Assembly: GCA_007135385.1 (NCBI GenBank)
Contig: SLIY01000069.1
Span: forward strand, 1-28,866
Direction: 5' to 3'
Origin: Leptolyngbyaceae cyanobacterium CSSed165cm_216
Lineage (GTDB): Bacteria > Cyanobacteriota > Cyanobacteriia > Phormidesmidales > Phormidesmidaceae
Length of the DNA stretch: 28,866 nucleotides
Position numbers and translations under genes: made by a program. Shown in pieces: positions 22,003 to 28,866 of this stretch (positions are counted from its first letter, which is position 1; every line of letters begins with the position of its first letter). The notes beneath the pieces were generated by a model. That model was given only the letters and a program-made list of their open reading frames with translations. It was not told the DNA's origin and did not search any database.

Positions 22003-24381
22003 ATGACCGTCTCTTCTACCCCTCCCTTCAGTCCAGACGAAATCGCTGCCGAGGGCATCAAACCCGACGAGTATGAGGATATTGTGCAGCGGTTGGGACG
22101 CCATCCTAACCGGGCCGAACTCGGTATGTTTGGGGTGATGTGGTCTGAGCACTGTTGTTATAAGAACTCGCGCCCACTGTTGCAGCAGTTTCCCACCGAG
22201 GGGCCACGGGTACTGGTGGGACCAGGGGAAAACGCCGGCGTTATCGATGCTGGGGATGGCCTGCGGGTAGCGTTCAAGATCGAGTCTCACAACCACCCAT
22301 CTGCTGTAGAGCCCTTCCAGGGGGCGGCTACCGGGGTGGGGGGCATTCTGCGGGATATTTTTACGATGGGGGCGCGGCCCATCGCCACCCTCAACTCCCT
22401 GCGATTTGGGGATTTACGCCATAGCCGCACCCGTCGCCTTTGCCAGGGAGTGGTGGCCGGCATTGCCCATTACGGCAACTGCTTTGGGGTACCCACCGTG
22501 GGGGGTGAGGTGTACTTTGATGCCGCCTATACGGGCAACCCTCTGGTTAATGCCATGGCCATCGGCATCATGGAAACCGATGACATTGTCAAATCGGGAG
22601 CGGCAGGCATTGGCAATCCGGTGCTATATGTGGGTTCCACCACTGGGCGAGACGGCATGGGCGGGGCCAGCTTTGCCAGCGCTGAACTAACAGACGAATC
22701 AGAAGCCGATCGCCCGGCGGTGCAGGTGGGCGACCCCTTCCTAGAGAAATCTTTGGTAGAGGCCTGTTTGCTGGCGTTTAAAACCGGGGCGATCGTCGCC
22801 GCCCAGGATATGGGGGCCGCCGGTCTTACCTGCTCTACCGCCGAAATGGCGGCCAAAGGGGGCGTGGGGATTGAGCTCGATTTGGATCTAATTCCGGTGC
22901 GGGAAACCGGCATGGTGCCCTACGAGTACCTGCTGTCCGAATCCCAGGAGCGGATGCTGTTTGTGGTAGCCCAAGGTCGCGAAGCTGAGGTGATTGACAT
23001 CTTTGAGCGCTGGGGGCTGCACGCGGTGGTGGCTGGACAGGTGATCGAAGAGCCGATCGTGCGAATTTTGTTCCAGGGTAAGACAGCGGCGGAAATTCCA
23101 GCCCTGGCCCTGGCCGAAAACACCCCCATTTATCACCGGGATCTGCTGCCCGAGCCCCCTGCCTATGCCCAAACGGCTTGGGCCTGGCGTGAGGAGAGTT
23201 TACCGGCCTGTGATGTCACCGGCTTGGGCCAGCAGGGGGATATCGTCCCCTGGACGACAGTCCTCCACACCCTTTTAGACCAGCCGACAATTGCGTCTAA
23301 AGCCTGGGTATATCGCCAGTATGACCATCAGGTGCAAAATAATACGGTCACCTGTCCGGGCCAGGGGGATGCGGCGGTGATTCGGCTGCGCCCCCAGGAA
23401 GCTGTGCCAGGGCATCAGTCCAGGGAGGTGAGCCGGGGATTGGCCGCCACGGTGGACTGCAACGCCCGCTATGTGTACCTCCATCCTTACGAGGGGGCCA
23501 AGGCCGCCGTAGCCGAAGCAGCCCGAAACCTCAGCTGCGTCGGTGCCCTGCCCCTGGCGGTGACCGACAACCTCAACTTCGGTAGTCCGGAAAAGCCTAT
23601 CGGCTACTGGCAACTGGCCCATGCCTGTCAGGGGTTAGCAGACGCCTGCCGTGAGTTCGAGACCCCGGTGACCGGAGGGAATGTCTCCCTCTACAACGAG
23701 ACGGTGGATAGCCAGGGTAACCCCCAGCCCATCTACCCCACCCCAGTCGTGGGCATGGTGGGGCTGATTGAGGATTTAACCCACACCTGTGGCCAGGGCT
23801 GGCAGCAGACTGGCGATTTAATCTACCTGCTGGGGGTGCCGGTGCAGCAGACGGGCAGGGCTACTCTAGACAGTAAACCCTTGGTTACCCTGGGGGGCTC
23901 AGAATATTTAGCGGCGGTTCACGGGCAGGCCACCGGGCACCCCCCAGCGATTAATATGGCCATCGAGAAGCAGGTGCAGGCGACCTGTCGCCATGGCATT
24001 GCCCAGGGCTGGGTGCGTTCAGCCCACGACTGCGCCGAGGGGGGACTGGCGGTGGCCTTGGCAGAATCCTGCATTAGCGGGCAGCGGGGGGCCAGAATAC
24101 AGTTACCCTTAGAAGCGGCCCAGACCAACCAGCGGTGGGACCGGTTACTGTTTGGCGAAGGGGGAGCCAGAATTGTGGTTTCGGTGAACCCAGAGTACCA
24201 GGCCGAGTGGGAGGCCTATCTGGGCCGGGAACTAACCGATGCCTGGCAGCGGCTGGGTGTGGTCCAGAGCGATGCCCTGACCATGGCAACCCAGGCAGGT
24301 GAAACGGTGATTACCGCCGCTGTGGCAGAGTTAGCGGCAACCTGGGCGACGGCGATCGAACGGCGGTTGGCAGCAGACTAG
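22003..24381 (+). CDS. purL: Phosphoribosylformylglycinamidine synthase subunit PurL
   Basis: This is the ATP-dependent synthetase subunit for the fourth step of purine synthesis, converting FGAR to FGAM with ammonia supplied by PurQ. At 792 residues it is the small PurL type that works with separate PurS and PurQ, neither of which is in this window. Visible landmarks are RAELGMFGVMWSEHCCYKNS near residue 40-60, FKIESHNHPSAVEPFQGAATGVGGILRDIFTMGARP (substrate and ATP region), QDMGAAGLTCSTAEMAAKGG, and the second-half repeat VTDNLNFGSPEKP...PVTGGNVSLYNE. The length and both AIRS-type halves are complete. It precedes purF on the same strand, a pairing often seen in cyanobacteria, but 379 bases and a hairpin separate the two, so purF probably has its own promoter. 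Confidence 0.97.
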   Translation: MTVSSTPPFSPDEIAAEGIKPDEYEDIVQRLGRHPNRAELGMFGVMWSEHCCYKNSRPLLQQFPTEGPRVLVGPGENAGVIDAGDGLRVAFKIESHNHPSAVEPFQGAATGVGGILRDIFTMGARPIATLNSLRFGDLRHSRTRRLCQGVVAGIAHYGNCFGVPTVGGEVYFDAAYTGNPLVNAMAIGIMETDDIVKSGAAGIGNPVLYVGSTTGRDGMGGASFASAELTDESEADRPAVQVGDPFLEKSLVEACLLAFKTGAIVAAQDMGAAGLTCSTAEMAAKGGVGIELDLDLIPVRETGMVPYEYLLSESQERMLFVVAQGREAEVIDIFERWGLHAVVAGQVIEEPIVRILFQGKTAAEIPALALAENTPIYHRDLLPEPPAYAQTAWAWREESLPACDVTGLGQQGDIVPWTTVLHTLLDQPTIASKAWVYRQYDHQVQNNTVTCPGQGDAAVIRLRPQEAVPGHQSREVSRGLAATVDCNARYVYLHPYEGAKAAVAEAARNLSCVGALPLAVTDNLNFGSPEKPIGYWQLAHACQGLADACREFETPVTGGNVSLYNETVDSQGNPQPIYPTPVVGMVGLIEDLTHTCGQGWQQTGDLIYLLGVPVQQTGRATLDSKPLVTLGGSEYLAAVHGQATGHPPAINMAIEKQVQATCRHGIAQGWVRSAHDCAEGGLAVALAESCISGQRGARIQLPLEAAQTNQRWDRLLFGEGGARIVVSVNPEYQAEWEAYLGRELTDAWQRLGVVQSDALTMATQAGETVITAAVAELAATWATAIERRLAAD

Positions 24382-24416
24382 TGGTCTAGCAAATTAAAGA
24401 TGACAGGCTTATAGGA

Positions 24417-24473
24417 GGTTCACGGGTTAAGGTCTACGGCTGACCTTGGACCGCAGGCCGTAGACCGTGAACC
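24417..24473. repeat. Hairpin repeat, copy 3 (GGTTCACGG...CCGTGAACC)
   Basis: GGTTCACGG (24417-24425) is the reverse complement of CCGTGAACC (24465-24473). Inside, GGTCTACGGC (24431-24440) pairs perfectly with GCCGTAGACC (24457-24466). The RNA would form a long stem 35 bases after the purL stop. No U-tract follows. Its ends match those of the 266-332 element, and its interior matches 21657-21682. Confidence 0.7.
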
Positions 24474-24577
24474 CCAGGTGGCAGATCCTGCCAGTATCAG
24501 ATTGACCGAGCACCAGTAGGCCTTTGGTCAGGGCGATCCCATGACGGGCTGGTCGGGTGGGAGTCACTTGAGAGTGC

Positions 24578-24583
24578 TATAAT
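24578..24583 (+). promoter_or_regulatory. Candidate purF promoter (-10 TATAAT)
   Basis: A consensus TATAAT stands in GTGCTATAATTGC, with no good -35 hexamer at 16-18 bases. It would give a purF leader of about 170 nt. A later TATGAT at 24661-24666 is a weaker alternative. Confidence 0.45.
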
Positions 24584-24680
24584 TGCTGATATGTTAAGGA
24601 ATCATTAAATATAGCGGGTGAGTTTGGTAGTTTTTAATGCGGTTTTGAGCCTCTCCACCCTATGATGAAGCTGGACACGC

Positions 24681-24697
24681 ACTGCGCAAAGCGCGGT
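24681..24697 (+). other. Leader hairpin upstream of purF
   Basis: ACTGCGC (24681-24687) pairs with GCGCGGT (24691-24697) around an AAA triloop, with one G-T wobble, 63 bases before the purF ATG. It has no U-tract and does not resemble the purine riboswitch core. It could influence mRNA stability or simply be chance. Confidence 0.3.
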
Positions 24698-24760
24698 TGC
24701 CAAGTGCATGTATCATCCGCTTATTTGCCATGGCGTTCCTACAGTCACCCTGCATAGCCA

Positions 24761-26284
24761 ATGACGTTCCCCTCTAAATCTTTCCTGAACGAGTCCGGCC
24801 AGTCCAGTCCTGATGATGGTCTTGACCGCCCGGATAAACCCGAAGAGGCTTGCGGCGTCTTTGGCCTATTTGCCCCAGATGAGGAAGTAGCCCGACTGGC
24901 TTACTTCGGCTTGTTTGCCTTGCAACATCGGGGGCAGGAATCGGCTGGTATTGCCACCTTCAATGCTTCAGGCAGCCATTGCTACAAGCGTATGGGGCTG
25001 GTCTCCCAGGTGTTTGACGACCATATTCTTAAGGACTTAACTGGGCATATCGCCGTGGGCCACACCCGCTATTCCACCACTGGATCTAGCCATGTGTGTA
25101 ATGCTCAGCCTGCCATTGTGCCTACTCGTTTAGGTGATTTGGCCTTGGCTCATAACGGCAACCTGGTCAACGCCGCCGACTTGCGGGAAGAACTGCTAGA
25201 GCGCAACCACGATCTAGTCACCACCACAGACTCTGAAATGATTGCCTTTGCTTTAGCAGAGGCTGTCAACGATGGTGATGACTGGGTAAACGCTGCTGAA
25301 AAAGCCTTCGAGCGCTGTCGTGGAGCCTTTAGCTTGGTCATCGGCACTCCCCAGGGCATCATCGGAGCCCGAGACCACCAGGGGATTCGGCCTCTGGTGT
25401 TGGGGGTGCTAGGGGACGATATCCCCGCCGAAGGGCAGCCTGCCCCCTATGTCTTGGCTTCTGAAACTTGTGCTCTGGATATTATTGGAGCCACCCACGT
25501 TCGCGATATTCAGCCTGGCGAGCTAGTTTGGATCACGGATCGGGGCTTGGTCTCTTACCAGTGGGCGGCGGCTACCCAGCGCAAGCTCTGTGTGTTTGAG
25601 ATGATTTACTTCTCCCGGCCGGACAGTATTGTGAATGGCGAAAGTTTGTATAGCTATCGTCGTCGTTTGGGGCACCAGTTGGCCAAAGAGTCCCCTGCCG
25701 AGGTGGATTTAATTATGGCGGTACCTGACTCTGGGGTGCCAGCGGCCATTGGCTTTTCCCAGCAGTCGGGGATTCCCTACGCGGAGGGGCTGATTAAAAA
25801 CCGCTATGTGGGCCGCACCTTTATTCAGCCCACCCAGTCAATGCGGGAAGTGGGCATTCGCATGAAGCTGAATCCCCTCAAAGACGTGATGCATGGTAAG
25901 CGGGTACTGATTGTGGATGACTCGATTGTGCGGGGCACCACCAGCCGAAAAATTGTCCAGGCGCTCCGGGATGCCGGGGCTACGGAAGTACACATGCGAA
26001 TTTCATCGCCGCCCGTCACCCATCCCTGCTTCTATGGCATTGATACCGATAACCAGGATCAGTTGATTGCTGCTACCAAGTCCCTGGCTGAAATTACTGA
26101 ACAAATTAATGTCGATTCCCTAGCCTATCTGAGTTGGGAAGGGATGCTGGAAGCGACGGAACAAAACCCTGATAGCTTCTGTTCTGCCTGCTTTACAGGT
26201 AACTATCCGGTTAATATCCCTGAGCCTTTCAAGCGAGCCAAGCTGAAGTTTGAGGCTAAGCAGCCGGTAACGACAACCACATAA
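24761..26284 (+). CDS. purF: Amidophosphoribosyltransferase PurF (iron-sulfur type)
   Basis: This enzyme catalyses the committed step of purine synthesis: glutamine plus PRPP gives phosphoribosylamine. The 507-residue protein begins with a 30-residue propeptide that must be removed to expose catalytic Cys31 (EEA-CGVFG). The glutaminase domain (about 31-260) contains LQHRGQESAGI and HTRYSTTG. The PRTase domain has the PRPP loop VLIVDDSIVRGTTS. Cys277, Cys423, Cys474 and Cys477 (LCVFEMIYF, HPCFYG, CSAC) match the four cluster ligands of the Bacillus subtilis enzyme, so it should carry a 4Fe-4S cluster, unlike E. coli PurF. The cluster would make the enzyme sensitive to oxygen. The ATG at 24761 gives a normal propeptide. 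It lies downstream of purL and is convergent with the Rieske gene. Confidence 0.97.
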   Translation: MTFPSKSFLNESGQSSPDDGLDRPDKPEEACGVFGLFAPDEEVARLAYFGLFALQHRGQESAGIATFNASGSHCYKRMGLVSQVFDDHILKDLTGHIAVGHTRYSTTGSSHVCNAQPAIVPTRLGDLALAHNGNLVNAADLREELLERNHDLVTTTDSEMIAFALAEAVNDGDDWVNAAEKAFERCRGAFSLVIGTPQGIIGARDHQGIRPLVLGVLGDDIPAEGQPAPYVLASETCALDIIGATHVRDIQPGELVWITDRGLVSYQWAAATQRKLCVFEMIYFSRPDSIVNGESLYSYRRRLGHQLAKESPAEVDLIMAVPDSGVPAAIGFSQQSGIPYAEGLIKNRYVGRTFIQPTQSMREVGIRMKLNPLKDVMHGKRVLIVDDSIVRGTTSRKIVQALRDAGATEVHMRISSPPVTHPCFYGIDTDNQDQLIAATKSLAEITEQINVDSLAYLSWEGMLEATEQNPDSFCSACFTGNYPVNIPEPFKRAKLKFEAKQPVTTTT

Positions 26285-26387
26285 GGTGATTTCTAAACGA
26301 GAAGATCCCCACGTTAAGTCAGCGATCGTAGCTTTCGCAGGGTGGGCAGTGCTGACCACTGGGTAGAAAGTTTTCTAGAAGTCACCT
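26284..26387. repeat. Long inverted repeat between purF and the Rieske gene
   Basis: AGGTGATTTCTA (26284-26295, beginning at the last base of the purF stop codon) and TAGAAGTCACCT (26376-26387) are reverse complements over 12 bases with one mismatch. An inner hairpin CAGTG/CACTG lies at 26347-26361. The element fills most of the gap between two convergent genes and may be a bidirectional transcript-end structure or a small repeat insertion. There is no U-tract. Confidence 0.5.
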
Positions 26388-26434
26388 AAGTACTTTGTGG
26401 CGCCAGTCGGCCAACCAGTCCTGATACCTGACGC

Positions 26435-26866
26435 CTAGAACCTGACTAGCACGGTATCCTCTTCAATCGTTGCATCCAAGCGCTCCAAACCGTTGGACGC
26501 TGGCCCGTCTACCAAGTCGCCGTTGGCCTCGAATTTGGAATCATGACAGGGACAGCTAAATAGGCTGCTACCGCTGTCCCATTCCACGACACAGGCCCGA
26601 TGGGGACATAGGGTATTGACCGCAAGTAACCCCTCTGAGGTGGCCGGATCTCGCATGACCGCAACCGGGATACCTTGAACATCGTCATGGGTCAGCACCG
26701 CCTGACTATCTAAATCAGCGACGCTACCGATTTCGGTAAAGCCATCATCCCGAGTGGGGGCATCGGCAGTTGACTCGGCGGTCGTCCGACAAGCCGCGAT
26801 CGCGATAGGTAGGGAACTCGCCAAGACCCCTACCCCAACCCAGTTGATAAACTCCCGTCGTTTCAT
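26435..26866 (-). CDS. Rieske 2Fe-2S lipoprotein, PetC3-like
   Basis: This 143-residue protein carries a Rieske cluster. Box I is Cys87-Pro-His89-Arg-Ala-Cys92 and box II is Cys105-Pro-Cys107-His108; Cys87/His89 and Cys105/His108 are the cluster ligands and Cys92/Cys107 the stabilising disulfide. The N-terminus MKRREFINWVGVGVLASSLPIAIAAC combines a twin-arginine-like RREF with a lipobox IAAC, so it is probably exported folded by Tat and lipid-anchored at Cys26. This differs from the main cytochrome b6f PetC, which keeps a membrane helix and is longer. The short size and sequence resemble, from memory, the PetC3 type located in the cytoplasmic membrane with low potential. Box II reads CPCHDS instead of the usual CPCHGS. 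It lies 72 bases downstream of the cyclophilin gene on the same strand. Confidence 0.88.
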   Translation of the reverse strand: MKRREFINWVGVGVLASSLPIAIAACRTTAESTADAPTRDDGFTEIGSVADLDSQAVLTHDDVQGIPVAVMRDPATSEGLLAVNTLCPHRACVVEWDSGSSLFSCPCHDSKFEANGDLVDGPASNGLERLDATIEEDTVLVRF

Positions 26867-26938
26867 TGACCTCGGTTCACTAGCACTGACTTTAAGCTAA
26901 AGGATCTACCTGCAAAAAGCATCTCAGTACTGTGGGGT

Positions 26939-27463
26939 CTAAAGCTCTCCACAATCAGCAATCATCACCGGCGCGGAGGTTTGACCACTGCGGCTACCGA
27001 CCTGCTCCATGGCTTGAACCACATCCATGCCTTCGACCACCCGGCCAAATACCACATGCTTACCATCCAGCCAGGGAGTGGCTACAGTGGTTAAGAAAAA
27101 TTGAGAGCCATTGGTATTTGGCCCGGCGTTAGCCATGCTCAGTAGCCCAGGCTCGGTGTGCTTGAGGGTAAAGTTTTCGTCGGCAAACTTAGCCCCATAA
27201 ATCGACTCGCCACCCGTGCCGTTGCCTCGGGTAAAGTCGCCCCCCTGGCACATAAACTCGGGAATGATGCGGTGGAAGCTAGACCCCTTGAGGTGTAACG
27301 GCTTCCCAGAGGTGCCGGTACCTTTCTCACCGGTACACAAGGCCCGAAAGTTTTCTGCGGTTTTGGGTGCCACATCGGCCCGCAGTTCCATCACAATGCG
27401 ACCCGCCGGTACACCACCAATGGTGATATCAAAAAAAACTTGGGGATTGGTTGTTTCTGTCAT
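26939..27463 (-). CDS. Cyclophilin-type peptidyl-prolyl isomerase
   Basis: A single-domain cyclophilin of 174 residues that speeds cis-trans isomerisation of proline bonds. Catalytic Arg65 (FHRIIPEFMCQGGDF), the GNGTGGESIYG loop, NTNGSQFF and Trp131 with His136 (WLDGKHVVFG) are all present. It carries the CTGEKG insertion and Trp typical of the eukaryotic cyclophilin A group rather than the short E. coli PpiA/PpiB type, as many cyanobacterial cyclophilins do; the Trp would predict sensitivity to cyclosporin A. No signal peptide is visible, so it is cytosolic. It precedes the Rieske gene and may share a transcript, but no functional link is evident. Confidence 0.96.
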   Translation of the reverse strand: MTETTNPQVFFDITIGGVPAGRIVMELRADVAPKTAENFRALCTGEKGTGTSGKPLHLKGSSFHRIIPEFMCQGGDFTRGNGTGGESIYGAKFADENFTLKHTEPGLLSMANAGPNTNGSQFFLTTVATPWLDGKHVVFGRVVEGMDVVQAMEQVGSRSGQTSAPVMIADCGEL

Positions 27464-27544
27464 TCGCTTTACCTATTAACGCAGGACGCTAGGATTAAAG
27501 GCCAGCTTGCCTTAAGCCTATGCTAAGCCCAGATCGGGATCTAT

Positions 27545-27572
27545 AGTTTGCTCACAGGAGTTTGCTCACAGG
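27545..27572. repeat. Perfect 14-bp tandem duplication upstream of the cyclophilin gene
   Basis: AGTTTGCTCACAGG occurs twice without spacer (27545-27558 and 27559-27572), about 80 bases upstream of the cyclophilin start on the minus strand. Confidence 0.9.
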
Positions 27573-27660
27573 CAACACGCCATCTCTGGACTTGAATTTG
27601 GTGTAGTCAAGCTGGCTACCCAGCCATTAACCCACAATTTGTCCGAAAGCTAAAGATTCT

Positions 27661-27760
27661 TAGGGTAGACACATTGGTCTGCCCCCATGCCACCACCCCG
27701 CCCATACCTTCCCTAGGTCTCTGTTGCCCGCAAAGGGCAGACATATCGGCCTACCCCTAC
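27661..27760. repeat. Intergenic element with imperfect terminal inverted repeats
   Basis: Arms 27663-27684 (GGGTAGAC...GTCTGCCC) and 27735-27756 (GGGCAGAC...CCTACCC) are reverse complements at 17 of 22 positions, about 94 bp overall, between TA dinucleotides. The GGGTAG/CTACCC ends recall the GTAGGGG-type hairpin repeats common in cyanobacteria. No coding capacity; a MITE-like non-autonomous element is possible. The rest of 27464-27799 holds only the 14-bp duplication. Confidence 0.55.
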
Positions 27761-27799
27761 AGACAGAACCCTGGTAACCGGTACCCAATACGGGTCCCC

Positions 27800-28165
27800 T
27801 TACCGCGAGGCCACCAGGACGACCCCGCCCATGATCAGCCCTAGCCCCATTAGCCGGATTGAGGTCACATCTTCGTTAAACACAAAAGCGCCGATCAGCA
27901 CCGAAGTGAGGTACATCAATGAAGCTGAGGGGGCGGCAATACTGAGGTTGACCCGGGTGAGTAGCAGGATATAGCCAATGGCACCAACGCCGTAAGCCAT
28001 CAGCCCTATCAACAGGGCTGGGGTAGTGGCAATGCTGAGAATATGGGTAAGGACATTAGCACTGGTGACCTTGCCCAACTGTAGTGCCCCTAGCTTTAGG
28101 AACAGTTGCCCAAACGTGCTGGCCATAATTGACATCAACAATAGGCCGAATTCCTGAAACGTCAC
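27800..28165 (-). CDS. Small EamA/SMR-like membrane protein
   Basis: This 121-residue protein has four membrane helices (about 5-25, 45-70, 75-95 and 100-119). The sequence ASTFGQLFLKLGA near the start and NLSIAAPSASLMYLTSVLIGAFVFNEDVTSIRLMGLGLIMGGVVLVAS at the end are typical of the drug/metabolite transporter superfamily: half of an EamA protein, or a single SMR-sized unit that would act as a dimer. The charged NED motif between the last helices is usual for EamA. The start is GTG, with GAGGA 6 bases upstream. It diverges from the M48 gene. The substrate is unknown; a polyamine, amino-sugar lipid or drug cannot be told apart from sequence. Confidence 0.85.
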   Translation of the reverse strand: MTFQEFGLLLMSIMASTFGQLFLKLGALQLGKVTSANVLTHILSIATTPALLIGLMAYGVGAIGYILLLTRVNLSIAAPSASLMYLTSVLIGAFVFNEDVTSIRLMGLGLIMGGVVLVASR

Positions 28166-28294
28166 ATTCAGTCCTCACAAGGCAAGGTCATAGGTTGGGG
28201 GCTAGGCCGGTTTAGTCAATGATTTTACTCGACTTAGAGATCAAAAGAAAAGACGCGCTACCATAAATATGAAGGGTACATATATCCTAAACCC

Positions 28295-28866
28295 ATGACC
28301 GGCAAAACTCTCCTACTAGGGCTGCGGGCTGATCAGTTTCGCCACCCCCTTGACTTAGAAGCGACCCGCGCCCTGAAACAGTTGCCGGGGCTCGATGTGC
28401 TGGTGCGGATGGTGATATCCCCTCTGGCAGAGCAGTTTTTTCATTTAGAGAATTTGTCCACTAGTCTGCAAGTCAGCGATCGCCAACTGCCCGCCCTATA
28501 TCAAGCGCTGATCGAAGCCTGCCAAATTCTCGATTTGGATCCGCCTCAGCTGTATGTGCGCCAACATCCGGTGCCCAATGCCTACACCTTTGCCATGCGG
28601 GGGGAGCGGCCTTTTATTGTCATCCACACCTCGCTGATAGAGCTGCTGACCCCAGCCGAAACCCAAGCGGTGATTGCCCACGAACTGGGCCACCTGAAAT
28701 GTGACCACAGCATTTATCTCACCCTGGCTAACTTGATCACCTTGGCGGCCAGCCAACTGCCGCTGGGGGAGGTACTGGCCCAAAACCTGCAAAGCCAGCT
28801 CATGGAGTGGGTGCGGTGTGCCGAGTTTACCTGCGATCGCGCCGCCCTGCTGGTAGCCCAAGACCC
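28295..28866 (+). CDS. M48-family zinc metalloprotease (partial, runs off the window)
   Basis: An open frame from ATG 28295 to the window end gives 190 residues without a stop. The zinc motif HELGH has His129, Glu130 and His133, and Glu177 in EFTCDRAALL supplies the third ligand with the following Asp as in M48 peptidases. Upstream, PQLYVRQHPVPNAYTFAMRGERPFIVIHTSLIELL is the usual M48 lead-in to the catalytic helix. Unlike E. coli HtpX, no N-terminal membrane helices precede the domain, which fits the soluble or peripherally attached M48 type found in cyanobacteria and plants. Substrate unknown. The C-terminal part lies beyond the window. Confidence 0.93.
   Translation, partial: MTGKTLLLGLRADQFRHPLDLEATRALKQLPGLDVLVRMVISPLAEQFFHLENLSTSLQVSDRQLPALYQALIEACQILDLDPPQLYVRQHPVPNAYTFAMRGERPFIVIHTSLIELLTPAETQAVIAHELGHLKCDHSIYLTLANLITLAASQLPLGEVLAQNLQSQLMEWVRCAEFTCDRAALLVAQD

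Noticed and set aside
24382..24760. Purine riboswitch before purF
   Set aside because: No purine aptamer three-way junction with the conserved loop words could be found in the leader.

Overview
The window is cyanobacterial chromosomal DNA. HIP1 octamers (GCGATCGC) are scattered through genes on both strands. The gene set includes families confined to, or most typical of, cyanobacteria: DUF3119, DUF3086, DUF3120, the TIGR03279 PDZ/radical-SAM family, an FtsH3-like protease, a VKOR-thioredoxin fusion and a PetC3-like Rieske protein. tRNA-Ser(CGA) has no encoded CCA, as usual in this phylum. The short intergenic repeats and the many-domain histidine kinase suggest a filamentous, Leptolyngbya/Nodosilinea-like organism, but that placement is inference.

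Layout. 1-89: tail of an unidentified gene. 90-443: non-coding, with a G-rich octamer run and a hairpin repeat. 444-4412 (-): large PAS/GAF histidine kinase starting 20 nt after tRNA-Ser(CGA). 4684-6801 (+): PmbA/TldE-like protein and a class IV aminotransferase (PabC-like). 7005-8846 (+): FtsH. 9055-11316: PRC-barrel protein (-), then on + a small coiled-coil protein, a LapA/DUF1049 protein and DUF3119. 11445-12572 (+): DUF3086, nearly touching a convergent GH13 alpha-glucosidase (12576-14249, -), which lies downstream of a TolC-like channel (14348-15994, -). 16191-18479 (-): uppP and a TIGR03279 radical SAM protein, probably one operon. 18737-21646 (+): DUF3120, an FHA-adenylate cyclase fusion and a VKOR-thioredoxin fusion. 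21691-21894: decayed gene fragment. 22003-26284 (+): purL and purF. 26435-27463 (-): cyclophilin, then the Rieske lipoprotein. 27800-28165 (-): small EamA-like membrane protein. 28295-end (+): M48 protease cut by the window edge.

Shared functions. purL and purF carry out the fourth and first steps of purine synthesis. UppP recycles the lipid carrier for cell-wall synthesis. FtsH, M48 and cyclophilin belong to protein quality control, VKOR-Trx to disulfide formation, and TolC to export. The kinase and the cyclase are signalling proteins. I see no phage, insertion sequence, CRISPR array or secondary-metabolite cluster; this is mostly core genome.

The best lead for something undescribed is DUF3086. 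Its C-terminal 130 residues line up, in order and with normal spacing, with degenerate motifs I, Ia, II and III of a superfamily-2 helicase RecA-like domain. It sits beside DUF3119, and the leaders of both genes share the 10-mer ACAGACACCG. Other leads are a small family of GGTTCACGG/CCGTGAACC hairpin repeats, four short tandem duplications that are all intergenic, and the kinase gene placed directly behind a tRNA.
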